A program made the translations under genes and the position numbers. This document shows, piece by piece, positions 46,402 to 56,438 of a stretch of DNA of 64,000 bases. The DNA is from Parastagonospora avenae f. sp. tritici 18332-5 (lineage: Eukaryota > Ascomycota > Dothideomycetes > Pleosporales > Phaeosphaeriaceae). Below the pieces are notes generated by a model, which made no database searches, was not told where the DNA came from, and saw only the letters and a list, made by a program, of their open reading frames with translations. Each line of letters begins with the position of its first letter. The stretch's first letter is position 1. Where the stretch lies: NCBI GenBank assembly GCA_022559985.1, contig JAFJTR010000002.1, forward strand, positions 744,001-808,000, read 5' to 3'.

Positions 46402-47612
46402 ATGTCTGCAACCGACGACCTTAAACACGCCGCTGGCGACGTCAACCACGCCGCCGGAAAGGTCGCGCACGATGCCGAGGCCGCCGGCTACGAGCTGAAA
46501 GAGAAGGCCGAGGGTGTTGCCGAAGACGCGAAGGACAAGGCGGTCGAGGTGAAGGAAGATGTGAAGGAGAATGCGCAATGGGCGGCAGAGAAAACCGAAG
46601 AGAATGCAAAAGCTGCAGTAGAGAATGCGCAGCACAAGGCGAAGGCTGCGGCGGACAAGATAGCCGATGCAGCGGCGCGAGCGGATCCTCGCGATCTGAA
46701 GCCCAGGAACATTCTTGACGGATTGAAGAATGTAGACAGGACGATTCTGCGATTGAACAAGTACGTCCCCTCCCTCTCTGATCTGCGTGATCGCGCGACT
46801 AACAGCGCCATCGCAGACTCCTCGCATCCCCAGGCGGTCTCTCCGCCTTCCTCTCCACCTTCAACTACTCCCTCTACATCCTCGCCTACCTGCAATCCAA
46901 ATCCCTCACCCTCTCTGCCCTCGCCACCCGCATCCTCGCCCTCGTCCGCCCCGCCTGCGACGACACCAAGATCCCCGCGACGACACTAATCAACAACGCT
47001 GGCATCCCCCCCATCGCTGCCCTCGCCGTCCTCATCTCCAAAGCCCGCACAACCCTGCGCCTCTTCGGCCTCTTCCCGCTCTACGCCTGGCTGCGCACCC
47101 TGCTCGCCGGCCCCAAGCCCGGCGCCGACGTCGTGCTGCACCGCATCGCGCTCCTCCAGGCGAGCAGCTACGCGACCTACCAGGCGCTGGAAAACATCTG
47201 CCTGCTCGCCGACTCGGGCGTGATTTCGCCGTCCTTCATCGCGCGTATCAACCGCGCGGACCCCAAGACCGCGCGCCTGTATCTGTGGGCATATCGCGCG
47301 TGGTTGGGCGGCGTGAGCTGCGACTTCTTGCGCTTGGGCCGCGAGTGGCAGTTGGAGGCCAGGCGGCGCGCGACAAGGCGGCAGATGGTGGCGGATGGGC
47401 GCGCGGTTGCCGAGTATCAGGAGGAGGAAGACAAGAAGTTTGATGGCAGGTGGTGGACGGATGCGATGATTGCGAGCGCATGGTTGCCCATGGCGCTGCA
47501 CTTTTCGAGCGCGACGGGCGGGTTGCCCGGGTGGAATTTGGGGTGGATGGGGGTATGTGGGTTGGTTGCGGGCGGGACGAGGGCGAAGGCTTTGTGGCAG
47601 AGCACTGCGTAA
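46402..47612 (+). CDS. PEX11-like peroxisomal membrane protein with LEA-like N-terminus
   Basis: Two exons, 46402-46760 and 46817-47612, join over a 56-nt intron (384 residues). Residues 1 to about 95 are a charged Ala/Lys/Glu helix with repeated motifs such as AAGKVAHDAEAAGYELKEKA and ENAKAAVENAQHKAKAAADK, like group 3 LEA proteins or apolipoproteins. From about residue 105 the PEX11 pattern starts: NVDRTILRLNKLLASPGGLS then FLSTFNYSLYILAYLQSKS. It continues to LFGLFPLYAWLRTLLAGPKP and the ALENICLLADSGVIS motif, with hydrophobic segments near the C-terminus. PEX11 proteins bend and elongate peroxisome membranes before division. The long N-terminal amphipathic helix is unusual and could add lipid binding. 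The GC-rich second exon differs in composition from the first. Confidence 0.85.
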
Positions 47613-48103
47613 GGGAGGTTGAGGATGGGATGATACCTTGGTCAAGACTGTATACTGCGGGCTGGCGGTGATTTGATATTTGCGAGTGGTTGTATATATA
47701 TCCTGCGCTGCGTTGCTAGCACCACTGTAATGGATTCTAATGCACAATACAATTGATCCACTTTATTGCTCCACCGTGCCGTATTCTGCGCAGGTCAAGT
47801 TGTAGTCTGATCTAGCTCCAGTCCATCCCTGCAAGGTGTGTAAGTGTTCCCGACTATTCCAAAGTGGGGAAGCCGTGATAGCTGAGCTCCAAACATGTAA
47901 ACGTCGTCCTTCCCTCAACCACTGATCTTCGTTGCAAACCACTACTGAGATTGATTGTTCTTCAGCATCCTCCACAAAGCTGTACGAATTCCTCACAACC
48001 GTGCACAATTATACCAACTAGGTTGAGCGGTCCGGAACAGCTCTTCAGTTCACCCTGCACGGTCATCAAAACCGACACATCATATCAACAATCCAAGTTC
48101 GCA
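47613..48103. other. intergenic between tandem genes
   Basis: 491 bases of 3' flank and promoter. The frame of the amidase is open upstream to 47951 but has no ATG there. Confidence 0.55.
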
Positions 48104-50152
48104 ATGACTCGCTTCAAAATCGTCGAAGCCAGCATCGCCGACCACAAACTCGCTCTCTCCACCGGCGAAGTCTCTAGCGTGGATCTCGTCATCTGCTACC
48201 TCCTACGCATCGCAAAGCACGACATCTGCAGCGGCCTCAACGCATTCACCGTCTTCAACCCCAACGTCTTCGAAGAAGCAGCAGCATCCGATGCCCGAAG
48301 GGATCAAGGTTTGCCCCCACGCCCACTCGAAGGCATTCCCTATGCCATCAAAGACAGCTACAAAGTCGCCGACCTGAGCGTGACCGACGGCTCCCCAGCA
48401 CTCGCGGGCCTCATGTCAAACGAAGATTCTGCCATCGCAGCCAAACTTAGAGCGGCGGGCGCGATTCTCATCGGAAAAACGAATATGCCGCCCATGGCTG
48501 CTGGCGGCATGCAGAGAGGCTTGTACGGCCGCGCGGAATCCCCGTATAATCCCAAGTACCTCACCGCGGCTTTCTCGTCTGGGTCTTCGAACGGCGCGGC
48601 GACTTCGTTGGCGGCGAGTATGGTGGCGTTTAGTATGGGCAGCGAGACTGTGAGTAGTGGGCGTAGCCCGGCGTCGAATAATGCGCTTGTATGCTACACG
48701 CCGTCGAAGGGAGTGCTGAGTTGTCGAGGCCTGTGGCCGTTGTATGTTACTTGCGATGTGCCAGTGCCGTATGCGAGGTCGATGGACGACATGCTTACGA
48801 TTCTGGATGTGATCGCGACGGAGGATGAAGATACCAAGGGCGATTTCATTCGCGAGCAGAAATGTGTTGAGATTCCGAAACCGAGTGTTTTGGAGTATCA
48901 CGCGCTCAAGGATAAGGATGGGTTGAGGGGGAAGAGAATTGGGGTGCCGAAGATGTATGTTGGCGAGCGCGATTTGGATCCGCATGCTAAACATCCTTAC
49001 GTCTCGCCTGCAGTGATTACGCTGTGGCAGGAGACTGAGCGAAAGTTGGAAGGGCTGGGTGCGGAGATAATCCACACTGACTTCCCACTGGTGACGAGAT
49101 ACGAAAATGATTCAGTGTCTGGCGAAGCTAATAACGTCGAAGGCTGTCCTGCGAACTGGAACCAATTGGAGCGTGGTATCTTGATCGCAAAAGCCTGGAA
49201 CGCGTTTCTTGTTGATAACAACGATCCGAACATCAAGTGTCTAGCTGATATCAAAGACCCGGCTATGCTATTTCCAAAGCCGTCAGACTACCTACCGGAT
49301 ACCTTTCTCGAGGTCAGGAACTGGATCGACTACGCTGGCCTCCCCGCCCTTCTTGACAGCGTCAAAGAGACATCAATTCACGACATCGAGGGCATGTCTC
49401 AAGCCCTCCAAGCACTCGAAACTCAACGCAAGCGCGACCTCGAAGAGTGGATGGACGAGCACAATCTCGACATGCTCGCATTCCCTGCCCAAGGCGACGT
49501 CGGCCTCGCAGACCTCGAATCCAACCTCGGAAGCACAAAGCACAGCCTCGCCAACGGCGTCAAATACTCCAACGGCAACCGCGCAATCAGACACCTCGGC
49601 GTCCCCACAGTCAGTGTCCCAATGGGCATTGTGGGTGACAAGAACATGCCCGTCAATATCACTTTTGCAGGCAAAGCATACCACGATCACGAATTATTGG
49701 CATATGCATGGGCCTTCGAACACGCAACACAACACCGCATCCCACCGCCCATTAACCCTCTCGATACCGACACACCACCCCTAATCCTCAGCCAGGGCGA
49801 TTCGCGCGCCTTCCCCTCCGCGCCCATCTATCTCACTATCTCCGTCGAAACCTTCCCAACACTCCGCCCAAATACCTGGGCCATGGCTGTCTGGGGCTCC
49901 GTCAGCTGGCGCGGCGTGGATATCGAGTTATTCTGTGACGGGGAAAGCATCAATCGGGAATGGGCCGAGGGCCAGCACTGGCGCTTCGACTTCGAATACA
50001 CGCCACAGCGGCCTGAGGTGCTGGGCTGGGACCTCAGACCGCTTGCGCCGCGCAAGGCAATGATTGTTGTTATTGTGCGGAGTGAGCAGGAAGGAAAAGT
50101 TAGGGGGACTCGGCTGGTTTGGGTGGATTGTTCGGGTGGGCAAAGCGGGTAA
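48104..50152 (+). CDS. amidase-signature enzyme with C-terminal extension
   Basis: Single-exon gene of 682 residues from the ATG at 48104. Amidase-signature residues are visible: the catalytic Lys in GIPYAIKDSYKVADLSVTDG, the first Ser in FSSGSSNGAATSLAASMVAF, and the nucleophile region in FSMGSETVSSGRSPASNNAL. PSKGVLSCRGLWPLYVTCDV then matches the PTxGxVSRxG region of the family. The end of the fold is HLGVPTVSVPMGIVGDKNMP and ELLAYAWAFEHATQ. About 110 further residues follow (from PLILSQGD onwards), with YLTISVETFPTLRPNTWAMA and WRFDFEYTPQRPEVLGWDL, like a small beta-rich domain that I do not recognise. The enzyme would hydrolyse an amide; substrate unknown. There is no signal peptide. Confidence 0.9.
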   Translation: MTRFKIVEASIADHKLALSTGEVSSVDLVICYLLRIAKHDICSGLNAFTVFNPNVFEEAAASDARRDQGLPPRPLEGIPYAIKDSYKVADLSVTDGSPALAGLMSNEDSAIAAKLRAAGAILIGKTNMPPMAAGGMQRGLYGRAESPYNPKYLTAAFSSGSSNGAATSLAASMVAFSMGSETVSSGRSPASNNALVCYTPSKGVLSCRGLWPLYVTCDVPVPYARSMDDMLTILDVIATEDEDTKGDFIREQKCVEIPKPSVLEYHALKDKDGLRGKRIGVPKMYVGERDLDPHAKHPYVSPAVITLWQETERKLEGLGAEIIHTDFPLVTRYENDSVSGEANNVEGCPANWNQLERGILIAKAWNAFLVDNNDPNIKCLADIKDPAMLFPKPSDYLPDTFLEVRNWIDYAGLPALLDSVKETSIHDIEGMSQALQALETQRKRDLEEWMDEHNLDMLAFPAQGDVGLADLESNLGSTKHSLANGVKYSNGNRAIRHLGVPTVSVPMGIVGDKNMPVNITFAGKAYHDHELLAYAWAFEHATQHRIPPPINPLDTDTPPLILSQGDSRAFPSAPIYLTISVETFPTLRPNTWAMAVWGSVSWRGVDIELFCDGESINREWAEGQHWRFDFEYTPQRPEVLGWDLRPLAPRKAMIVVIVRSEQEGKVRGTRLVWVDCSGGQSG

Positions 50153-50212
50153 TCGATCTCATACACGCCTATTTACACCCTACCGTACCAGTACGCAACA
50201 AATATCTAAGAC

Positions 50213-51589
50213 TTAATACGTCATGCCCCCCGGCAGTGCACTCACCCACCCATCTAGCTTCTCGCCAACCATGTCTCTGACGTTGCATTTATTCTGCGCC
50301 GCGATGTTCTGCTTCTTCAGCGTGGGCGCGGACACGTAGCTATTCGCATTCATCGCTTTCTGCAGACTGTCGGCGTTCCATCCGAAGACGTAGTCGGCGT
50401 GCGTGCCCCAGCCCGAGGCGTCGCCTGAGGACCATGCAAAGGGCTTTTCAAGCGTCAGCGAAATCTCCATCCGTCAAAGCACAAAGTCAAGATAAAAGGG
50501 GAATGGAAGGAGAAGGAAAGGAAATTGAGGGAGTGTGGAGACGTACCTGACCCCCATCAACCGGCCACTCAGCTTTATTATTAAACGCGCGCGTGTCCCA
50601 CACCGTCTCAAGGAGAATCTGTGGCAGGCGGACGGGATGTGTAGCCGGACACGGCCCGCCACTTTCAAATGTCCCGCTCGCCGGATACGCGACATGTTCG
50701 CGGTGATCCGGACTGTCGAGATTCACGCCGTCCCAGCACGTTGGGAAGCGGTGGTTGATCATGATGCCCATCTTACACGGCCTGGCACACAATCAGCCCA
50801 CAAATGGTAAAATCCCCGCAGTAATGTATTTCGAGGACGAAAGATGTGTGGCTTGCTTACTCTTTGGGAAACTCCAACGTCTCGGGCTCCCGCGTGCCCT
50901 CGTCTTTCATGCAGATGTATGTGAGTTGGCGGAAGTCGCGCGCGCCTTCGCGGTCTTTGTTCGACACGCTGCCGACGAGCATGCGGAAGCCTGGTTTGAA
51001 GGCGGTTACCGGGGAGGACTGGGTGTTGCTGAAGAGCGCATCGGTCATGTAGTAGACCATCTGGGCTACGTCAGGAGATATGTAAAAAGGAAGAACAGGG
51101 AAGGGGGGAGGAAGTGGGGAGGTAAATACCATGCCGCCATTAGTCTTCTCGATGCCTTGCTGCGCGCGTTGCGGGACGCGCTTGTACGTGCTATTACGCG
51201 CTTTGAAGTAGAGTGTTGCGGTCCAGTAGTTGCCTAGTGCAACACATATCAGCTATTAGCCAATGATCTGAGTTTCACAGAACGTACTAAAGTCCTCGGC
51301 CATTTCGCACGTGGTGCATGTGGAGAGCTTGGCGAGGTCGTGGCCTTTGGTTGGGTCCATGGTTACGTTGAACGAGTTCTGGTTGCTGTTAGACGTGTGT
51401 GGTTTTAAGCTTGAGGGACGGCCTGCATACGCCTCCAATAATTTGGTGTAGGTGGGGCGATGGGTTCGCGCCGGGATTGACCAGCGGGTCGAGACGCTGG
51501 ACGGTGAGTTGTGCGCATCCGAAGCGTAGAAGGCCTGCATTTGTGGGAGATAGGAGCCCGAGGGCGGCGATGAGGAAGTTTGACTTCAT
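50213..51589 (-). CDS. secreted DUF1996 protein
   Basis: Six exons join in phase to give 339 residues: 51431-51589, 51288-51378, 51130-51233, 50861-51060, 50547-50781 and 50213-50443. A signal peptide MKSNFLIAALGLLSPTNA precedes the DUF1996 start LLRFGCAQLTVQRLDPLVNP and NPSPHLHQIIGGNSFNVTM. Further family blocks are CTTCEMAEDFSNYWTATLYF, PGFRMLVGSVSNKD, INHRFPTCWDGVNLDSPDHR, HVAYPASG and GWGTHADYVFGWNADSLQKA. The conserved Asp, His and Cys suggest a fold that binds carbohydrate or metal, but the activity of the family is not settled. Small introns of 43-80 nt are usual here. The 3' end faces the 3' end of the amidase gene. Confidence 0.93.
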
Positions 51590-52264
51590 CCTGAGGTGTT
51601 GAGATAGGTCTGAGGAGGTTCGGGAGTGGGAGCTTGGGCATACTGCTCAGTGTTATCATCATGGTGTTGATGTCGAAATGGCACAACTGCCGTAAAGGTT
51701 GCGCTTGGCATCGATGTTTCCAGGCAAGTAAGGCGATACCATTCAATGTCCGCCTTGAATCAGTGGACGTTGCGAAGAGCCGAAAACGTGGTTAATCTAG
51801 TTGTATATGAAGGCCTGCATGTGGGGTCACACGGCCAAGGAGTATTGACGACGTGTCTAAGCAGGTCATTGGGATCGCTAATAAATCTCCTTCCGCTGAC
51901 GACTAACAGATCGCTCGCTCATCCGAGTTCATATCATCCCCGACAGTTGTTGTCCAGCATCTGTGCTCAAATGACATTTTGTGGTCTAGTCATTGGCTTG
52001 CACCAGAGAAACGATACCAGTACTAAGCAGACCGTTATTGGAATGACGTTCATTTAACTTGGTACTAGTAGGTCGGGATCAGAATGCACGGTAGTATGAG
52101 TCCGAGTGTGTAGCCTGGTAATAAGTCGTCAACTTGGAGCTGATCGGCGTAAGGTGACACCAGACCAGTATCTCGAGCTTTCAACCAACATCTCGCCAAC
52201 CGACTCTCGTTCACTACATCAAGTAATCTGCTCTTAAGATTAATCTTATTTCAAGCAGTCCAAG
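51590..52264. other. intergenic, divergent promoter region
   Basis: 675 bases between the DUF1996 gene and the small secreted protein gene, so both promoters lie here. No gene seen. Confidence 0.55.
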
Positions 52265-52584
52265 ATGCGCATCTCTTCCATCCTCACCACGTTCCTGCTC
52301 GGTATCGCATCAGCACAAACATACCCCGAGTGCACGATGGAGGCCGCTAGATCGGACGACTGCGCCGCGGTGATCAACGCCAATGCCTGCTACAACAAGT
52401 TCAAATGGAATGCTCAAACTTTGACTTGTATCGATGGGACTGATAATGCTGTCAAAGCTAAGAAGGTACGTTCAAATGATTGGTCGGTTTCTGCAATGCT
52501 AAGCAGCGGTGTCAGGTCTGCAAGTGTTGTACTTGTGTTGGGAAGGTCATGTGTGATTGGGCTACGAAGCAGAAGATGTGTTGA
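52265..52584 (+). CDS. small secreted cysteine-rich protein, effector-like
   Basis: Two exons, 52265-52465 and 52516-52584, join in phase 0 over a 50-nt intron (GTACGT...GTGTCAG, branch GCTAAGC) to give 89 residues. Signal peptide MRISSILTTFLLGIASA is followed by QTYPECTMEAARSDDCAAVI. The mature protein, about 72 residues, has ten Cys. Exon 2 is a Cys-dense end, VCKCCTCVGKVMCDW, finishing KMC. An even number of Cys in a small secreted protein is typical of apoplastic effectors or antimicrobial peptides. Without splicing, the frame runs into a cysteine-poor tail, so the spliced form is preferred. No known family is recognised. The gene lies next to a repeat-rich stretch. Confidence 0.75.
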
Positions 52585-54086
52585 GAGGGATCATGAGTAA
52601 TGGGCGGATGCCAATCGACATACCAATAATTCGCCTGAGAGAGATGGAGCAAGCATGTGGAAGGAGAGAGACTGTGGTGGTTGTATGTTCGCTCTCCGTT
52701 GCCTACGATGGAGGGCAATGTATGAACCGTAGAACTTTGATATCACTGCAACCTATGTCATAGCAATACCAATTCCCATAGAGCTTTAGTTGGAATCGAA
52801 ATACTAGCCCTGGTGTTTCAAGAAGACTCAGAGAAAGTGATTGAGGGGCTGAGAGATCGAGCCAAGGAGATGAGAGGGATGACAAATGAGGATGAGTGCC
52901 ATGCGTTTTGCATGCCCATATTCAATTATGAGTATATTTTCGAGAATTGACGAGTGTTTCCACATCTCAGTGATGATGCTAGCGCCAGAATGTTTCTCCT
53001 GAATCCAGAGCCAGGCAAAATTTGATTTTTGTTGTTATGGCTTGTAGCACTAGTGCTGAAAGGAAATAACTACAAATGCATTGTGTACGATGGTTGACTT
53101 GGATTGATTCCTACGTGAGGGTGCTACAGAGGGGTATATAATCTGAGACGAGTAGGCTGTTGATCGGCTATTAGGCATTGTTAGGCAGCCTACTTACCTA
53201 CCGATACTCACGAACCGATAATTTTAATATTGGACTTGATGAATGTATCTGAATCTTTAGGTCTGTAGCAGATGGTAAGAACAATCATTACTTCAATACA
53301 CAGCTAAATGACCTAAAAATAGGGTCCATCACTGTGTCACGATACAGACTGATCGCTTGCTCATCCTATAGCAAATCATCTCAACGGAGTGTTTTGAGAT
53401 TTTGCGTTCCATGTTTTTTTTCTTTTCTTTTCTTTTTAAAACTCTTCGTCCAGCCTTAGCCTTGGAATATTCACCAGAAAGCACCATTATCATGCTCCTA
53501 TCAGTCATGAAGGTTGAAGGATTTCTCTCTTCGAGGGAGTTTGCTCCTCACTAGTTAGTACAACGGGGTGATTTAACTCACAAGCCTTCATTCAATATCG
53601 ATGTAGCAAGATGACCGACACGTGAATGTTCGTCGTCTTCATGGCTCTTCTTTCCGGTTAGAGTGCCCTGTCTCTCGTTTGAGCGATGACACGCAGCTGT
53701 TTGTCCGACTGACCTTTGAAAACTACTAATGATACCGCAGCCATTCCAAGAAAGCTTTTTTACACCATTCAAGCCAGTGAGGAGTTGTTGTCCGTGAATG
53801 TGATCCTATATGTACAAGAGTGCGCCCCTTCAATAGCGCCTGCTGGCGGCTCGCAAACACCTTACCCGGGATCTCTGAACCAAGAGTCTAGATAATCACA
53901 GAGCAAGTTCCCAACATCTTCATTGCTAGTGTGATCATGAGTGGGTCAGTGAAAGCGTTCAGGCGACCGAGCACCTGTGGGGATGATTGAAATCAGTGCT
54001 ACAGCCACGAGCTAGGTCATCCTCTTTTACTATCTGCTGCCGAGATTAAAAACAACTACAGCTGCCTGATACGCCAGCCCAGGACC
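52585..54086. other. intergenic, AT-rich, with repeat debris
   Basis: 1.5 kb without a gene. It holds part of repeat A at about 53047-53125 and a T/C-rich run at 53414-53437. Confidence 0.6.
53047..53125. repeat. repeat A, partial copy
   Basis: Starts GCACTAGTGCTGAAAGGAAA as in 9610-9826 and shares AATGCATT and TTGACTTG-like words, then diverges. The GC-rich 27-bp core is missing. Confidence 0.6.
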
Positions 54087-55106
54087 ATGAAAGGCTCGAG
54101 TACCCTTATCCAACAACAATCTACCAAATTGGGTCTTCTGTTCAGCAAGGACTCAACCCCAGGGACTGCCACCGACTCCTCAAGAAATTTGTCATTTCAC
54201 TTGATTCTTGGCATTTTCCTTGATCTGGCTACGTTACTCCATGCCGCATCCATTACTGAGGACGGCTTGGAACTGATGAACTTTACCTTGCCTCAAAGAA
54301 ATCTTACTGGTAAGGACACCACTTATGACTATCATCTCAGCATACTGACTCTGTTCAAAGCTCAGGGCTATGATCCTTCTTTTTACTATCACGACTACAG
54401 TACGGCACAGGTCTGGATGGGCAAAAAGATGACCACTGTTGGTAGTGTCATTGGCAAAGAGCTGTATGATGCAGTTTATGGAGCCCTGGATCGAATTTGC
54501 CCTGCTCGTCCCTATCCGAATGGCTGCAGTGGCGTCAAGAATTCCAACTTCGAAGGCTGGTGTATGAAGATTTGGCCTGCTCTCACTGTGCCTTGTAAGT
54601 CAACCTCACTTCTATTCCATGCCCTAGGACACTGAGCGTTGATATAGGCACGAAGAACATCTACGAAATCCATGCTCGCTGGGAGACCCCGGAGATCCGT
54701 CATCTCTTCATTCAAGCTGCTGCCGGTGCCTTGCAGCAGATGACCTATGAGAACGTCATTGGCCATACCAATTGCTACGACATGGCTGGTACTCGGACGT
54801 GTAACGTGGGCGATGCTGTTCGAGTAAGACCATCTCTCTGACGCCTCAAAATCATGTTTGCTAATAAGGACGTAGGTCAACTTTCCTAAGTCCGATAGTG
54901 GTAGATCAAACTACCTCCACTTCATGCTCTGGAACTACCGGACAGGCTACGGCAATTACGATTGCTGCTAGGGGAACAAGTGGGAGCGAATTGACAAAGT
55001 TCTGGACAAGCTTGGTCCAAGGATCAAGGGTCACTTCTCAGGCTGGAAGGATAAGGACTTCACTCGCGACTCCAAGTGAATCATCAACGGCTGGCAATCC
55101 TGTTAG
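54087..55106 (+). pseudogene. decayed paralogue of the secreted protein at 35534-36464
   Basis: Four exons in the same layout as the intact-looking paralogue: 54087-54309, 54361-54594, 54648-54823 and 54876 onwards, all with GT-AG introns and consistent phases. Shared blocks are GYDPSFYYHDYSTAQVWMGK, TNCYDMAGTRTCNVGDAV and RTGYGNYDCC. In the last exon the frame meets TAG at 54969-54971, right after the CC pair, and TGA at 55077-55079. Beyond both stops the sequence still codes for recognisable homology (PRIKGHFSGWKDKDF and INGWQSC) up to a stop at 55104-55106. The N-terminus has lost the short signal-peptide start: a longer frame begins at 54087 and the hydrophobic stretch sits at about residue 35. 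It is therefore most likely a pseudogene or a truncated variant. Confidence 0.8.
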
Positions 55107-56438
55107 TAGGAAGTCATTCCACCAGGATCGTCCCGTGTGTTGAATTTAAGACGTAGGTATAGGCAGGTATTCGTGTGGCACAAAAATCTGGGCACTTCTA
55201 GACCTAGTACAGATGGACCGGCAATTCCATGGGTTTTGGGATTTTTACAACGGTGCGGCACGCTCGCCTCGTATCAACCATATTGGCAAACGCTTGCGTT
55301 GCCGCGTGACAGTGATGATTCCAGGCTCGACCTGGAAGCATCAATGAGCGGTCCTGTGCAAAACAAATGAGAGTCATTGATATGCAAGATCAGTGTGTAA
55401 GTGCAGCCTGACGACAGGCCCTAAGGCGCCTGGAACTCGTTTTAAAAAGTCAATGAGTCCATCAGAACAAGCATTGCAAGGATGAGATGCACTGCTGCCT
55501 CAGTTTGACATATGGTGATGGCGGTGGGGCTTGCGCGTGCAGCTTGTGTGTTCGCAGAAGATGTCAAGAAATAGGAGAGACAGATGTCGCTAGCGCTGGA
55601 TGATGTGGGTCCGTCGTCGCCTCTAGCTCGTCACGTCCCTCCAAACCTCACCTCATCTGTTCCTTCAACCCACCGCAACAACTCCCACCCCTCGTTGTTC
55701 ATACACAACGCATTGTCAAAGCGGCATAGGTAGTTATGAGTAGATTTAGTTCTTTTTGTGGCCGCTGAGACCGAAGTGCAGACCTTTGTCGTTGTCAAGA
55801 AGGGACATTCTGTCATGCAGCAGCCGAAGTGGCTGTTGCGCCATATGACAACTACATCAATGTGCTTCTAGTGCTTGAAGAATCTCCATCGTTTATCTGC
55901 CTTCTACTTACCTTCCACGCATTCCGCTCTGTTTAAGACTTCTTTTGCTCCATTTTGCTTCCACACATCTACAATTCTAATTTACGACCATGGTGGGTTT
56001 CGCACATTATTTTCTAGCTCAACTGTCCTAGTAATTTGTTTTCTTAAGGATGAAAGTCAATCTCGCCATTCAAAGTTAGCAGCGATCCGTCCACAATCAA
56101 CATCTTGATCTACCCTTTTACTATGGCCGTTCGTCAGTCAATCGCCACGAAGTGCCCTAGTTGCGATGGACACAACTTGTTGGAGCCACGTCTACATGCT
56201 CACTGTCACAGTGAAAGTGCCATGAGTCAACATTATATATACTAGAACAGCCAGTCCAGTCGCGCGAAGGATCAAAAATCGTCGCCGCATCACGTATCTG
56301 GTTAGCGTCCGAAGTCTTGGCTGTCGAATCTGCCCCCCCCCCCCCCCTCCGCGATCACAAGCGCAAACAACACAAACCAGTGACGCGACAACCATATCAA
56401 CGCTTTAGAAGCGGCTCTTGTACCATTCTGTGACAAAT
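55107..56438. other. intergenic with a poly-C tract
   Basis: 1.3 kb, no supported gene. A run of 15 C lies at 56333-56347, about 90 bases before the next start codon. Confidence 0.6.
56333..56347 (+). repeat. poly-C homopolymer (15 C)
   Basis: Uninterrupted run of C upstream of the zinc-finger gene. Confidence 0.9.
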
